A DNA stretch of 64,000 bases from Holothuria scabra. Taxonomy: Eukaryota; Echinodermata; Holothuroidea; Aspidochirotida; Holothuriidae. Under the pieces are notes generated by a model. It made no database searches. It had not been told where the DNA came from and was given only the letters and a program-made list of their open reading frames with translations. Location of the stretch: positions 682,001-746,000 of the forward strand of contig CM074187.1 of the NCBI GenBank assembly GCA_037179385.1, in the 5' to 3' direction. Below are positions 21,760 to 33,780 of this stretch, piece by piece; position 1 is the stretch's first letter, and each line of letters starts with the position of its first letter. The translations under genes and the position numbers were made by a program.

Positions 21760-22576
21760 CCAAATTTTTAACTAAGAATTCCTGCTTCTTGTAAGCTGCT
21801 AAGTTTTCTGGACTTTTACTGGCCCTATAGCGACGCCAACACTTACGTTTCTTCCTAGTTGCTCTAAGAACTTCTCTAGAAATCCAAATTGGCCTATTTT
21901 TAACCACAGCTTTCTTAAGTGGGATGCACAACTTTGTCGTGTCAGAAACAACATCCCGGAAAACACTCCATGCCTCAGCAGGACCCAAGTGAGACAAACG
22001 GGCCGCCCAGTCTATGGTTAAAAGCTCCTTAGCACGAGTAAAGTTAGCCTTGCTGAAATCAAGAATTCTTTTGTCACTACTAGCATGATTGCTGAAACAA
22101 TGTAACTCAAAACAAATAAGGTCATGGTCACTGGACCCTATCTTACCACCATTAGCTACATTTCTAACCATGTTCTCATCTGTACTTAACACCAAATCAA
22201 GACAATTATCCTCACGAGTGGGAAACAGAACATGCTGGGTAAAAAAACCATCAGTCACAACCTCAAGAAAATCCCTCCCATGTAACCCACTAGTACAGGA
22301 ATGCCAATCAATATCTGGAAAGTTAAAATCCCCAAACACAACAGCCTTTTTGGAAGAAATTTTTCTAAAAATTTGGAACAAACTCTGATTATTCTCAGCG
22401 CAAGAATTTGGTGAACGGTAAACAATACCGACAAGCAAGGGGGTGCCATAATCATTGCTACAGCTAAGTTCACACCACAAGCAGTTAGAGAACCCACAGG
22501 AAAACTTGGTTGTGACTTCAACACAATTTAAACTATCCTTGACAAACAATAAAACCCCTCCACCCCTACCACCCAC
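21760..22576 (-). pseudogene. CR1 endonuclease domain, partial
   Basis: Reads GGRGGGVLLFVKDSLN, LVGIVYRSPNS, AVVFGDFNFPDIDWHS, FFTQHVLFPTREDNCLDLV, GSSDHDLICFEL, then the RT linker RPIWISREVLRATRKKRK. The AP-endonuclease-like residues DFNFPDIDW and SDHD are kept. The N-terminal catalytic Asn/Glu motifs are lost by 5' truncation. Confidence 0.88.
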
Positions 22577-22620
22577 AGTATCAATCCTATCTTGCCTGAA
22601 AATTTTGTACCCGGGAACCC

Positions 22621-23854
22621 TTTGCTGTATCGGAGGTTTGTATGTTGTTGATAGCTCTGCTTCTTCCTAAAAAAATAGCAAAATAAGAAAAGAGAGAGTT
22701 CTACATGCCGCGTGCGGTTTAGTATTTGCAGCGCACCTCAGCGCATGCCCTGGTGCACAGGGCAAAGCTAGGCGTGCGCGCGTGGTTTAGTAGGACTGAT
22801 TGCCGATTGCCAGCTACAAGTAAAAGTTCGTTGACCTGTTCATCTACTTGGTGGGCATACTGCTATTGCTTCATTACAACGTACACAACAGAATATCATC
22901 GCATATGTTGCAATTGCAATATGGAACACGGGAGTCCCTGTCGATCTGTCAAACATAGTGAAGTCAGATTCTGAGAAACAAACCGATGAAGGTGATTAGC
23001 ACTCGTTGTGCCATCTTTCAGTTTAACCTAACGACGATGCAAAGAGTTAACGTTAGGCCTGTGCTACTGTAGGCCTAGCTAGGCCCGAAAGCCCTAGCCT
23101 ATAGGCCTATGGCCTAACCCTACTGTAGGCTGTAGCCCAGCCTAGGCCCTTACGTTAGGCTATAGGCCTAGGCCTAGGCTGAATCGTTACATCGTTACAC
23201 ATCGCATCGTTACACCCCCCATAACATTCCGCCATAGGTTTCGCACCTTTCCGCCATGACGGAAAGGTGTGCGAAGCAGGCCAAGTCGTATGGTACATAG
23301 CAGAATAATTTGTGATGTCTTTTTTGAACTAAATTCAAATTACTATCTTTGTCTTTCTTTGATTTTGTGAAAGTTACCGCACCTTGTACCAAGGTGTGAT
23401 AGCACTCTTACTCTTATGGGGTGATGTAATATGCTATGGAAGCAAACAGGAGTGTTCAAGGTCATAAAAAAATTCTTAACTTTCAGAGGGAACCAAACAT
23501 CTTATGTGAGTTGTACAACTAGAAATTCACAAATAACAGTATTGCACAATAGATCAGTTTGTTTCAACAGAGTAAACTTCAACATTTTATGCCTCAGCTC
23601 AGCAATGTCCTATAAAATGGGAGTTGAACTGTTTGCATTCACTTTTCATGCTCTTTAATATATATATTCTGAGTTATTAGACTTAAGGTTCATGTTAAGG
23701 GGATGAACTAGCTAAAGAGATTTATCCGTGAGACAGTTTAAGTGCTAGGTGAACAGTGTTCACATGCTGGTCTGCCCAACTGGAGCACCATGATTTTGTT
23801 AGAGATTCATGAATAAAATACTGAACTGGTAACATCAGAGGTTGAGCCACAGTA
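22621..23854. other. TAGGCC-rich unique sequence and small hairpin
   Basis: No gene recognised. 23,040-23,190 is dense in TAGGCC/CCTAGG words. 23,231-23,290 holds CCATAGGTTTCGCACC followed by a 12-bp hairpin (CGCACCTTTCCG against CGGAAAGGTGTGCG) and GCGAAGCAGGCCAAG. This links the 10,558 hairpin with the foldback family at 13,110 and 55,258. Confidence 0.55.
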
Positions 23855-24190
23855 CCTTAGCTACTCTGGTGTATATCAATTTGGAGCAGGTAACAATCAT
23901 GAACATTCTCAATGACCCGATAACAAACACAGTCATCAGCAAAAAGTCTGATATTAGAGGAAGCAGCATTTACAATGTCATTAATATGCACAACAAAAAG
24001 AATGGGTCCTAGAACAGATCCTTGGGGAACACCAGAAACAGCATCATCAAAAGCGGACCGAGTGCCATTCACTTCAACAGGTTGCTTGCGATCAGAAAGT
24101 CGTCAACCCACCGGAGAACCTGTATGGGAACGCCAAGGCTAAACAATTTGGTTTTTAGGAGCTCATGAGGAAGGAACCTCAAATGGAATC
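23855..24190 (-). pseudogene. LINE reverse transcriptase palm fragment
   Basis: Minus-strand frame with VNGTRSAFDDAVSGVPQGSV, LGPILFVVHINDIV, and SNIRLFADDCVCYRVI: RT blocks 4 and 5 with an intact FADD. Residues and spacing place it in a jockey-like family different from the CR1-like copies. Upstream and downstream parts are missing. 24,191-24,515 shows nothing else. Confidence 0.82.
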
Positions 24191-24515
24191 CAGCTGAAAA
24201 TGGATTCCTTGTCAGCTGGTTTGACTTCAACTAGCTAGGCATTCAGCTGAGAATGGATTCCCTGTCACACACATGTATGCTTCTCAAAAGGAAATAGCCT
24301 TATAGAAAGTCATCCACAAGGAATCCTGTCTATTTGCCCCTTTGCCAGTTTGCCCCCAAGTGGAAGTTAGTTTTCCCCAAAATACCTTTTTTAATTAGAC
24401 TTGCCAACTACATGAAAACAATGTTTGGGTTCAGTGTTCACATGGAAAATCAATCCTCTTGTCTGAGAATCCTCAAGAGGGAGTTTTTGGTTTCAATGAT
24501 AAGAGAAACCTATGC

Positions 24516-25665
24516 AATCATGATGGCGTGTGTATTTATGTGTGTGTGTGTATGTGTGTGTGTGTGTGTGTGTTTGTGACACTTTGCTTGTTAGCAGGAT
24601 ATCTCAAGATAGGAATGTCTGACAGTTTTCAAACTTAAGACATGGATGCGCCATATTGAGAGGAAGAACCCTATTGTTTTTGGCGGAGGTCAAAGGTCAT
24701 CTGGGGTCACCAGAGGTCAATTTCTGAAAACTTTGTTAGCACGATATCTCAAGATAGGAAACTTGGATAGATTTCATATTTGGTATGTGGATGCCTTATG
24801 GTCAGAAGATGGTTCCTATTGTTTTTGACGGAGGTCAAAGGTCATCTGGGGTCACCGGGGGTCAAAGTCTGAAAATCTTGTTAGCACAATATCTCAAGAT
24901 AGGAAACTTGGATAGATTTCATATGTGGTATGTGGATGCGTTATGGTCAGAAGATGGTCCCTATTGTTTTTGGTGGAGGTCAAGGTCATTTGGGGTCACC
25001 AGGGGTCAATTTCTGAAAACTTTGTTAGCACGATATCTCAAGATAGGAAACTTGGATAGATTTCATATTTGGTATGTGGATGCGTTATGGTCAGAAGATG
25101 GTCCCTATTATTTTTGATGGAGGTCAAAGGTCATCTGGGGTCACCAGGGGTCAAAGTCTGAAAATCTTGTCAACACAGTATCTCAAGGGAGGAAACTTGG
25201 GTAGAGTTTCTATTTGGTTTAGGGATGCATTATAGTCAGAGGATGGTCCCTATTGGTTTTGGTGAAGGTCAAAGGTCATTTGGGGTCACCAGGGGTCAAT
25301 TTCTGAAAACTTTGTTAGCACGATATTTCAAGGTAGGGAACTTGGATAGATTTCATATTTGGTATGTGGATGTGTTATTGTTAGAAGATGGTTCATATTG
25401 TTTTGGTGGAGGTCAAAGGTCATCTGGGGTCACTGGGGTCAAAGTCTGAAATCTTGTCAACACAATATTCAAGGGAGGAAACTTGAATAGATTTCATATT
25501 TGGTTTGTGGATGCATTATAGTCAGAGGATGGTCCCTATTGGTTTTGGTAAAGGTCAAAGGTCATCTGGGGTCACCGGGGGTTAACAATATCTCAAGGTA
25601 GGGAACTTGGATAGATTTCATATTTGGAATGTGAATGGGTTAAAGTTAGGAGATGGTCCCTACAG
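24516..25665 (+). mobile_element. composite tandem-repeat (Helentron-like) element
   Basis: Plus orientation: ATGATGGCGTGTGT block, TG microsatellite (about 24,538-24,571), TTTGTGACACTTTG, then seven tandem units of about 145 bp. The AGGTCAAAGGTCA motif starts at 24,687, 24,832, 25,121, 25,266, 25,410 and 25,552. The unit at 24,977 has lost one base. Units also contain GGGTCA half-sites four bases further on. The right end is interrupted near 25,665. Long open frames here are only repeat readthrough. Confidence 0.65.
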
Positions 25666-26640
25666 AGATGCCAAGTATCTTGATTTAGGTGGAGTAATTA
25701 CCGTTTCCACCCTCGATTCCGCAATTACGAATATCCTCCAAAAATTGCTCTTTTAACATGTTAAGGATCTTTGTTGAAATCTCAAAGTGTCTAGCTCCCT
25801 AAACTGAAAAGTTCAGGCCAAAATTGTATGGTTCGATTGAGCAAGTGGGCTAGTACTTTCTGCCTAGGCTTAACGTAGGCCTAAGTTAGGCCTAGCCGAC
25901 GCTACATCTTTCATAAAGCAGGATCGAGTACTGAAGAGGATCAACAAAAATCCACTTGGCCAAGAACATAAAAAATATTTAAAAGGCATTGGTAAAGAAC
26001 CCTTATACAACAATCTGCAGTACTTTTGTGAGTTTTAGGTGTAAAGTTTTACCCTGCGATGTAATTTTCTTCATCATGTCTAATGTCTTGGCACTTTAGC
26101 CATTGCCTAATGTATAGCAGATATGTACATTTTGAACCTATTCTACACTTATATGTTTCTGTGTAATATCCTAAGGCTAGCTTACTGGGAAATTTAGCTT
26201 TCCTACCAATATTTTAGTTGTTCTAGAACATGATATAAAGCATGCAGCAGCATATTTTGGTAGCAGGGTTGTATCTGCAGCGGGTGAAAACTTACAAACT
26301 CTCCCATATAGTGTTACGAGAAGCTGTTCAAAAGTTCTCCCATATATATTAGTGTTAGGAAGTGTCATTGCAAAATAATGTCTCGACTCTGCAGTATTTA
26401 TGGGGTTAGTTCAAACCTCTGCACTGAAATCTAACCCTCATTAAAGTCTTAAAAGTATTATTAAACCTTTCAGCTGGAAAGGATGGGGAGAGGGTCCTTA
26501 ATTTAAAGTGTTGTGAACTCTCAAGACTTTTTGCAGGTAATTATACAAAACCATCATTATGTCACTTCTTTATTGTACCATGGTTTTTTAGGGTTGCCCT
26601 AGCATGAGAGAGGTCCACTTTTAAAGAAGGTTTGCATGAT
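25666..26640. other. insertion or unrelated sequence within the repeat
   Basis: The array stops at TGGTCCCTAC and decayed units reappear only at about 26,640. The stretch between holds no gene I recognise and no clear terminal inverted repeats. Confidence 0.35.
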
Positions 26641-26930
26641 TCCTATTTTTCATTTCTTGAAGTCAGCTTGAAGCCTTTTGAAATTGCAATATGTAGAGGT
26701 TAAAGGATTTGTAGGGTCACTGGTGGTCAAAATGTGAATGACAACCTTGTTTAATAGGTGTGAACACATCTTAAAGTGGGAGACTTATAAAATAGATTCC
26801 ACGTGTGGTTTATGATGTTGAGAAGATGATCCCTATTTTTGGTAGTGGGGACAAAGGTCATGTGGGATAACAAAATTATTTTTTGAACATGTTAGTATAA
26901 CATTTGAAAGAGAGATAATGGTACATGATG
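26640..26930 (+). repeat. decayed units of the same tandem family
   Basis: Contains GAGGTTAAAGGATTTG, GGGTCACTGGTGGTCAAA and GGGGACAAAGGTCATGTGG, i.e. eroded versions of the AGGTCA cluster with family spacing. Confidence 0.45.
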
Positions 26931-27172
26931 GGATTATTTGAAATGGAACATTTGTGTATCATCGAAACCTCAATGCAGTTTTGCATTCTGGTTAAATAGC
27001 TTGGATCCTCGAGATCTGTTATGTGCTTGGGGAGTGGGTTCCAGTCTCTGACAGTTTGAGGGAAGAAGCTGTATTTGTAGCAGTCTTTGTTAGTTGAAAT
27101 GATGGAGTAACTGTTTGACTGGTGGTATCTAAAGTAAGAAGGCCTCCAGACCAGTTGTGAGAGGTTGACAAG

Positions 27173-28810
27173 TAGTGCTCGACCTATTATTCTATAATCG
27201 GTAATACCCGATTACCGATTATTTAATTTAACAATCGGCCCGATGCCGATTACCGATCACAGATTATTAAAAAGAGGGAGGTACATGTTTGTCACTTTAG
27301 TACGTGCCCCTTGCTTCGTGCATATCGTATTACCATAACCAGTTCAGGATGGAAAATATTGGGAATAGTTCTGTTCATTTCATGAACGGGATATAATTTT
27401 TATAGGCGAAACATTTTCACTTCAAAAGTGGAGATACAAATCAACCCTTAATACTGTACAATTATTTGCAGTCGATGTCACATGCGCTTTGATATTTTAG
27501 TTTTAAGGCCAACATCATGCTCTGTCTAGTTTTCATCCCCCAATCATGTTGGAACATTGCATTCTTTTACTGTACTGGGTTGTAGTTGCGTTAATGTACT
27601 GTAGCTACTCTCCCGCTTTTAATAACGAACCCCATGTAAAGCAATCATGATAATCTTAGCAGTTCTGGGCACCCGTATAATGTATCTTATGGTTCCTTTC
27701 CGATATAAATATCCCCGTATATTTTTAGAAGTTTTCATCCAAAACTCCCGTCTTGTGTAAAAAGAATCTGCAACTGAAATGCATGTAAGTCCAATCCCCG
27801 AAAATCCACGTACAGTACGCTGAGATTTGCGATGCCGTTTCTAGGTGAGTTTTACAGTAGCACAGGGCTAGCATCCGGCTTCGCTAGCCGGCATTACAAG
27901 CACGATCGTCCTAACACGTAAACAAACTCAACGGGAAAATTTGTCTCGAAACCGAGTATTTTCACACACTAAGTCACATAGGCGAAGGCGCAAGTTGTGA
28001 TTGGCTGCCTAGAATCGACGCAATTGAACCAATCATGAAGCAGGGGCCAATTTAAATTTTGCAATGGATCTTTTGCAGATGATGTCACCGAGCAAAATAT
28101 TATGCCTTGTTTGGCGGTAAAAATGGACACGCGTGTAAGTCTAGTGCATGCATGGGCCAAGAAGTTTGCTGCAAGAGACCACGTGCATTACTGTTTTCAT
28201 TTGCGATGACGTCGTATGACAACATTGCTTAAGTCCTACTGTAAATAACATTACGGAAGGAATGCTTGGAATGCCTTAATTTATGCAAGGTTATAACTAC
28301 CGAACTTCACAAGATTGTAGGTGCTAAGTGTACAAAACGTGAACAGATATGCATGCAAAGCTTGAGGATTTGAAAAACAGCGAAACACTGCAGCTAGATA
28401 GTCTGTACTGTGTGTTTTATGCAGAACAGTTTGTACAGCAACTTAAGCGGCGCTTTCTGCGAGACAGCAAGGAATACACCTTGAATGCACTTCTAAATCG
28501 AATTCCAAGTAATACTACCGGGTTATAGCAGAAAACATCAAACGATCATTCCCATGGCAGGGGTAAAATTTATACGTTTGTGATTATCAATGCATCCCAT
28601 TTTGGCGGGAAGTTAAAGGATTGAGTATTTACGGGAATTTCAACGAAATTAAGAGCAAGTTTCAAGTATATTTAGCCCCTTTTTCCAGTTTGTAAATAAT
28701 CTGTGGTAGTGATCGGTTGAATGGCAGAATTTTACCGATGCTGATTATTTACCGATAACGGAATAATCGGCCCGATGCCGATTACTTAACAGATGATCGG
28801 TCGAACACTA
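27173..28810 (+). mobile_element. hAT-like element, TAGTGTTCGACC family, copy 1
   Basis: 1,638 bp with terminal inverted repeats TAGTGCTCGACC and GGTCGAACACTA, flanked by a perfect 8-bp duplication TTGACAAG (27,165-27,172 and 28,811-28,818). Subterminal zones are rich in ATCGGCCCGATGCCG and TAATCGG words. An 8-bp duplication indicates a hAT-type transposase. None is encoded, so the copy is non-autonomous. A second inverted copy lies at 56,844-58,470. Confidence 0.85.
28349..28528 (+). CDS. small conserved ORF inside hAT-like copy 1
   Basis: 59 codons, MHAKLEDLKNSETLQLDSLY and onward to LLNRIPSNTTGL then stop. The second copy of the element (57,132-57,332, minus) keeps the same frame open with about a dozen amino-acid differences and a different N-terminus. 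I recognise no domain. It is too short for a transposase and could be a captured host exon or a relic. Confidence 0.35.
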   Translation: MHAKLEDLKNSETLQLDSLYCVFYAEQFVQQLKRRFLRDSKEYTLNALLNRIPSNTTGL

Positions 28811-28939
28811 TTGACAAGAGGCCTTTTCAAGGAGGCCCAATCTCTCTTTATGAAGAATAGTAAGCCTGCTGGCAGATCTTCTGTTTTTGAGACTATCCTA
28901 CCCAAAGTTCTTCAGCATTAAAGTAACACTACCTTGGGA

Positions 28940-31200
28940 CTCACTGCAGGGTTCGCAGGTTTTCGACACTGGTGGTTTAAACCATGGTTTTAACCGTGGT
29001 TTAAACCGGCTGTCAAAAACAGGTTTTGGTTAGTGGCAAAACATTTTTAAAAAGATTTTTGAAGATAATTTTCTCTGGATAAATGTTGTTTCTTTTGTTA
29101 TTTGCTTATAAATACCAGGACAGGCAAACCAACGTTTAACGTTTTCCACCACCTGCACCCCTCCCAACATTTTCACATGTAGTCAAACATAAAATTTTTA
29201 AAATCAACAAGGCTAAAGCAACTATGTTGGTCTATAAGAAAGCTTAATGGTTGGCTAGTTCCAGATGTTGAAAGGTTGTGATGGAGAGGTGGTGTGCTTA
29301 TATCAGTCAAGTGAATAATGAACAATGCATCAATTATGACTACTGTGCCCAGACCATCTACCAAAATTTAAGTCCAACTTCAACAAAATTGTGCTCATTC
29401 ATGTAAATTAGTTGTTTAGTATCACATGCATACATCAGGGTTCTACCATTGTGTTGCCCCAATTACTAACCCCTCCCACGCATAGTTCTCACCATCACTG
29501 GAAATTATCATTATTATAGCTACAGTTGGTTAGCTTTCAGTGTCTAATTCTGTGATTTAAAGTGAGAAAACATCAGTGAAACTCATGTGTGTTGTGGGGG
29601 ATACTATCCCTAAAGCCCATCCTCAACTTATGACAACTCACCAAACTCCTTTAATGTTTATCATTGTTCTGTACATTGTGATCACTACACTTGTCACACC
29701 TATCATTTCCTGCAGGGAATTTCACTGTCTTGATTGCAGGATTTGCAGGTTTTGGACACTGGTGGTTTAAACCATGGTTTTAACCGCGGTTAAAACCAGC
29801 TGTCTAAAACAGTTTTTGGACATGTCCAAAACCTGTTAGTGGCAAAAACTCTTATAAAAGATTTTTAAAGATAATTTTCTCTCGATAAAGCAACTATGTT
29901 GGTCTATAAGAAAGACAAATGGTTGGCTAGTTCCAGATGTTGAAAAGATGGTGATGGAGAGGTGGTGTGCACCTATGTAGTGCAGCTAATATCAAGTGAA
30001 TAAAGAATTATGCATCAATAAGCCCTTTCATGATTACAAATCGGCCTCCCGGGTCAAAGGTCATTCGGTATAGCAACCCATAGCAAGGCTAGTCGCAGGC
30101 CGTCGCCTGTGCATACCATCGTTACGTTACGTATGCATGCCTACAATAAACAACACGGGCATGAACCAAAAGTAACTTCGAAAAATCACATCTCTTAATG
30201 GACAAAACGTTCAGTATTGCCCGAAAAATGTTTTAAAGTATCACTCATAAATTTTCCTTAGGTACTGGCTGAGTTTTAAGTTTTTGAATGTGCAAAATCT
30301 CAAAGAATTTGTCCGTTTCCGTGGAAGTACGAACTGACGTCAATTCAAGCCTTCTCTGCTAGGCTAAATACCATAGGCTAGGCCTACCCAAGGAATGAAC
30401 CAGCTGTAGGCTGGTATACCAAATTTCGTGAAAAGATACCTAAGCTACAAGAGCTAAGATCAGTATCAGGGGGTTATTTCTACGCTTGAAGATCTATTAC
30501 CATGCTACATGATGCAAAGGCCTAATGTAGGCTTCGTTCGTAAGTTAGTAGACTTCGTAGGTTAAGTTCGTAAGTTCGTATAAATCGCCTTACTGCTACT
30601 GCTATAGGCCTAAAAAGTTAAGTCTTGGCCTTTTACCTTCATAATAAAATCTCACAGTATATCTATCCAGGACTTGCTTCGCCCAGGCTTAGTTGTAACT
30701 TACCCCAGCCCAAGACTGTGATTTGGAGTGTAACTTCGTGAAACGTTCAAGTACTATATAGTAATGTTGCACTAACAGTTATACTGTTAGCACATGGGTG
30801 TTCAATGGAGATCTTAGTGTGCCTGAGATCGATTCGAAGAATCATTGGCCAAGGTAACTCTAGACTTTATCTTACAGAGTAATAGTAGGCCCTCTAAACT
30901 GAATTTTTAATCTGTTAACCCAAATCCTACAAGTCAAGTGTAATCATGTGTAGCTTACTATTGCAAAATGTACGTACACACAGTGATACGAATGAGCGAG
31001 TGATACCGGATGACCTTTGTTCTGTCATGCGCAGTTGTAATCATGAAAGGGCTTATTGTGACTACTGTGGACAATCTACCAAAATTTAAGCCCAACTTCA
31101 ACAAAATTGTGCTCAATCATGTAAAGTAGTTGTTTAGTATCACAGGCATACATCAAGTTTCTACCATTGCATAGTTGTCCCAATTACTACCCCCTCCCAT
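28940..31200 (+). repeat. two direct copies of a GGTTTAAACC-containing unit
   Basis: 28,949-29,500 and 29,736-30,020 plus 31,054-31,200 share the same order of blocks: GCAGGTTTT, ACACTGGTGGTTTAAACC, ATGGTTTTAACCG, AAGCAACTATGTTGGTC, ATGGTTGGCTAGTTCCAGAT, GATGGAGAGGTGGTGTGC, AAGCCCAACTTCAACAAAAT. The second copy is interrupted by the element at 30,021-31,053. A diverged third piece lies at 32,200-32,330 (GTTTAAACCCGAG, CAAAAACAGG). GGTTTAAACCATGGTTTTAACC-like palindromes form the core. Confidence 0.65.
30021..31053. mobile_element. 1.03-kb TIR element at a TA site
   Basis: The ends AGCCCTTTCATGATTACAA and its complement are perfect for 19 bp. Similarity resumes further in at CAAAGGTCATTCGGTAT (left) and CAAAGGTCATCCGGTAT (inverted right). 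It is flanked by TA on both sides. The empty site is readable in the sister repeat near 29,330 (CATCAATTATGAC), fitting a Tc1/mariner-type TA duplication. No open frame above 60 codons, so it is non-autonomous. Confidence 0.75.
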
Positions 31201-31390
31201 GTACATGTTCTCATGTTGTTTAATATTCCTTAAAGTCCTGTGTATCAAGGAAAGGAGGTGGGGGACTGGTGTTTGTGACTCTATGAACATTCAATATCAA
31301 GTTGTATTACCATTTTCCCCATTTTTTGTGTTGATTACCATATATATATTGAATGAGTTTCACTGCCATGATTGCTTAAATGAGGACTAA

Positions 31391-31784
31391 CAGGCCTGGA
31401 TTTTCAAAAAAATTTATGGTTGTCCTTCAGGCAACCATTTCAGTATTTTCAGTTGTCCGCAAGAAAATTTGGCTGTCCAAAACAATTTTGTACAATTACA
31501 AAAAATAAATTTTGTTTATGTATTATAGGTCTCAGAGAATAGGAAGATGTGATTTTTGAGTGACAAAATTACTTGACCCCTGTAATATTTTATGATGATA
31601 AAAGTTGAAAGAGTTGATCAGTCAGCAATATATACTTCTTCAATCAGATTAAAGCAAGCTGCTTCATAATTCATTGCAAGAGAAAAAATGGTTGTCCATC
31701 GGACAACCACCTTTTAACTTTTGGTTGTCCGTATGGAACTTTAGATGTCCCGGACAATCAGACAACCATGAAAATCGAGCCCTG
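31391..31784. mobile_element. 394-bp inverted-repeat element
   Basis: The left end CAGGCCTGGATTTTCA pairs with the right end TGAAAATCGAGCCCTG. Interior blocks GGTTGTCC and GGACAACC repeat in both orientations. ACTAA flanks both sides. CAGG-type ends suggest a hAT MITE, but the duplication is shorter than 8 bp. Confidence 0.5.
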
Positions 31785-32330
31785 ACTAAGAGAAGGGGGT
31801 GGGGATGTCTTTATGAGCAAAGATATCCAGTTGAAGTTAATAGTTTTGCGATATTTTGTGCTGATTGCCACTCATGAGAGTGACTATGATTTCCCTCAAT
31901 TTTTTTTTAATAAACTACATCTGTGAGAAATGTGGTTAAAAGTTTTGAAGTGTTTTGCCTTGGTTTCGGGCAGCCCTAAAAATGTTTCAATAAAGTGAAA
32001 GTATGAAGGTATACACTAATTTTGTTGCATTTTCATTAGTAGACCATACATATCAAATTGTATTACACTTATTTATCTTTTCAAATTCTGTAGGCTAAGT
32101 AGTTGCTGTTTAGTACCCTTGAGAGAAATACAGCAGGCCTACAGGCCTGATTACTCTGCGAACCACCAATTTCATCACTTCCCTATTTTACCATCTTGAG
32201 GTTTTTGTCAGTTTTTGACAGATTTAGACAATTTTGAACACTTTAGACAGGTTTAAACCCGAGTTTTGCCACTGTCCTGGCAAAAACAGGTTTTGGACGG
32301 TCCAAAACCGAACCCAGCTCCCATCCACTC

Positions 32331-33540
32331 ATAGGCTCATCTCTATAGTTTTATAGGTTAGTGCTTAATTTTTCACAGCAAAGTACAGTAAGCAAAATTT
32401 ATCTGCTGCATCGAAAGTCCTTTGCAAAGTCCAAATTGATAGTTCTGAAGTTAATTGTTCAAGTGTCCCTGATTCCTTAATGTCATTTGAAGTCTGGTTT
32501 ATCCAGAGTTCTATGAACTAATGGTATTCAAGCATCTAAATTATTTTCTTGGACTGAGCAAATTTAATGGACAAACAAGCTGAATAAAATTATTGAAAAA
32601 GAAGTTCCTTTTGAAGAGTCTCAAGGAGAGGCCGAGCTGTGCCTTTTAGAAGTTTGACTGTTGCTGAATCCCAACTACAGTACGTAGCTAATTTTGTCTG
32701 TCCATCTCAAAAAGCTATCTTTAAACTATATATCTTGTTGAACCAAAAGTCACTGAATTAAGTCATATTCAGTTTAAAGAGCCGTCCCAAGTAATAATTG
32801 TGTTGCATCCTCCAGACAAGATGCTGTGTTGAAACTTTTGTATTGTGTTGGCAAGTTGATGTTGGCAAGCTTTACATAGATGTCGCCCCAAGATTAGCAA
32901 ACTAGCTTGAAGTACTACAGTTGAAGAGTATCCTGGCCAGCAACATGGGAAGTATGGTTGTAGCATCAACTAATTAATTACACCGCCTTAAGTAAATTTA
33001 AGTTACAGTATCTAAGTTACTGTACTTGGTAGCCATTGATACGTGTGTCGGTGTATGCCAACATACAGTAGTCCCTTGATTATAATTGTTCAAGTACATA
33101 TGGTAGTATTGTGTGCAGGTGTATTAGTCTGAACTTTGAACTTGATTGGTATTGAATATGCAAAAGTATGTGTTTGTGCCACTGTCAACTTTACATACCA
33201 CATATTGATTTATAAGGGTTTGAAAGACAGTTGACCCTACTGTATTAATACAGACTCCACCATTTAGTCACCTTAATATCTTGTATTTTGATATTTTTGA
33301 GATGTAATAAGTGTGCTGGAGTACAAGACTAATTCAAAAAATGAAGAAAACTTTGTACTTTCTTGTTATATTGATGAAATGTCAGTTAATGTCTTAGAAG
33401 TTTTAATTCCAAACATGAGAAAATGGAGATGGAATGCTAAGTTTCATTTTGAATCTATAACTCATATAATGTATTACAAATGTGCTACCTTCCAAGTGTG
33501 TATCTCACTAGACCTGTTAGCTTTCCCCTTTGTTTTCTTT
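32331..33540. other. upstream/intron region of the TMEM169-like gene
   Basis: AT-rich unique sequence with no recognisable exon. A pyrimidine-rich tract TTTCCCCTTTGTTTTC ends at the acceptor CAG 33,541-33,543. The 103-codon open frame that crosses this acceptor (33,313-33,624) has no family features. Confidence 0.45.
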
Positions 33541-33780
33541 CAGAGACACAAGCTAGTAAAGCCACAACTGGAAAAGGCAGTGGTTGGCCAGACTTTGACA
33601 GAGTGGCTAGAAACTAAGCCCTAAAAAGTCATCCACCTAACTTCAGAGACACAACATAATTATAGTATGCCTGTGCCAGTAATGGTGAGAAAAGAAGTTT
33701 TACAGAAAAAGATTAGGAGGTATGATGTCATACATGAGGGGTCATATATGAGCTGAAAGCTACTTCATGTTCAACCAAAT

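Larger units (their letters stand above)
20283..22620 (-). mobile_element. CR1-like LINE with internal deletions
   Basis: The 3' tail on the plus strand is six AACAT/AACAG-type units (20,289-20,320), followed by the family 3' sequence. The 5' truncation falls in the endonuclease (the sequence starts near VPGYKIFRQ at 22,617). The endonuclease frame (21,701-22,576) jumps straight into VANVTPIFKKG, so about 600 bp of linker and RT fingers are deleted around 21,735. Sequence agreement with 14,079-15,526 is high by eye. Confidence 0.9.
26955..28935 (-). pseudogene. LINE C-terminal fragment split by a hAT insertion
   Basis: 26,955-27,172 and 28,811-28,935 join into one minus-strand remnant. Reading from the higher to the lower coordinates: RLTILHKERLGLLEKA, then TTGLEAFLL, then LLQIQLLPSNCQRLEPTPQA. 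This resembles the terminal domain of jockey-type LINEs ('R-x-x-R-L-x-x-L-x-K', 'Y-x-Y-S-F-F-P-x-T-V-R-D-W-N'). It is frame-shifted and non-functional. The hAT element sits precisely between the halves. Confidence 0.6.

Noticed and set aside
24646..25449. Repetitive open frames (IGNLDRFHIWYVDALW repeats)
   Set aside because: Readthrough of the 145-bp tandem units; residues simply repeat with the DNA period and frames break at each indel.
33313..33624. 103-codon frame just upstream of the TMEM169-like gene
   Set aside because: It crosses a convincing splice acceptor at 33,541-33,543, has intron-like composition and no family resemblance.
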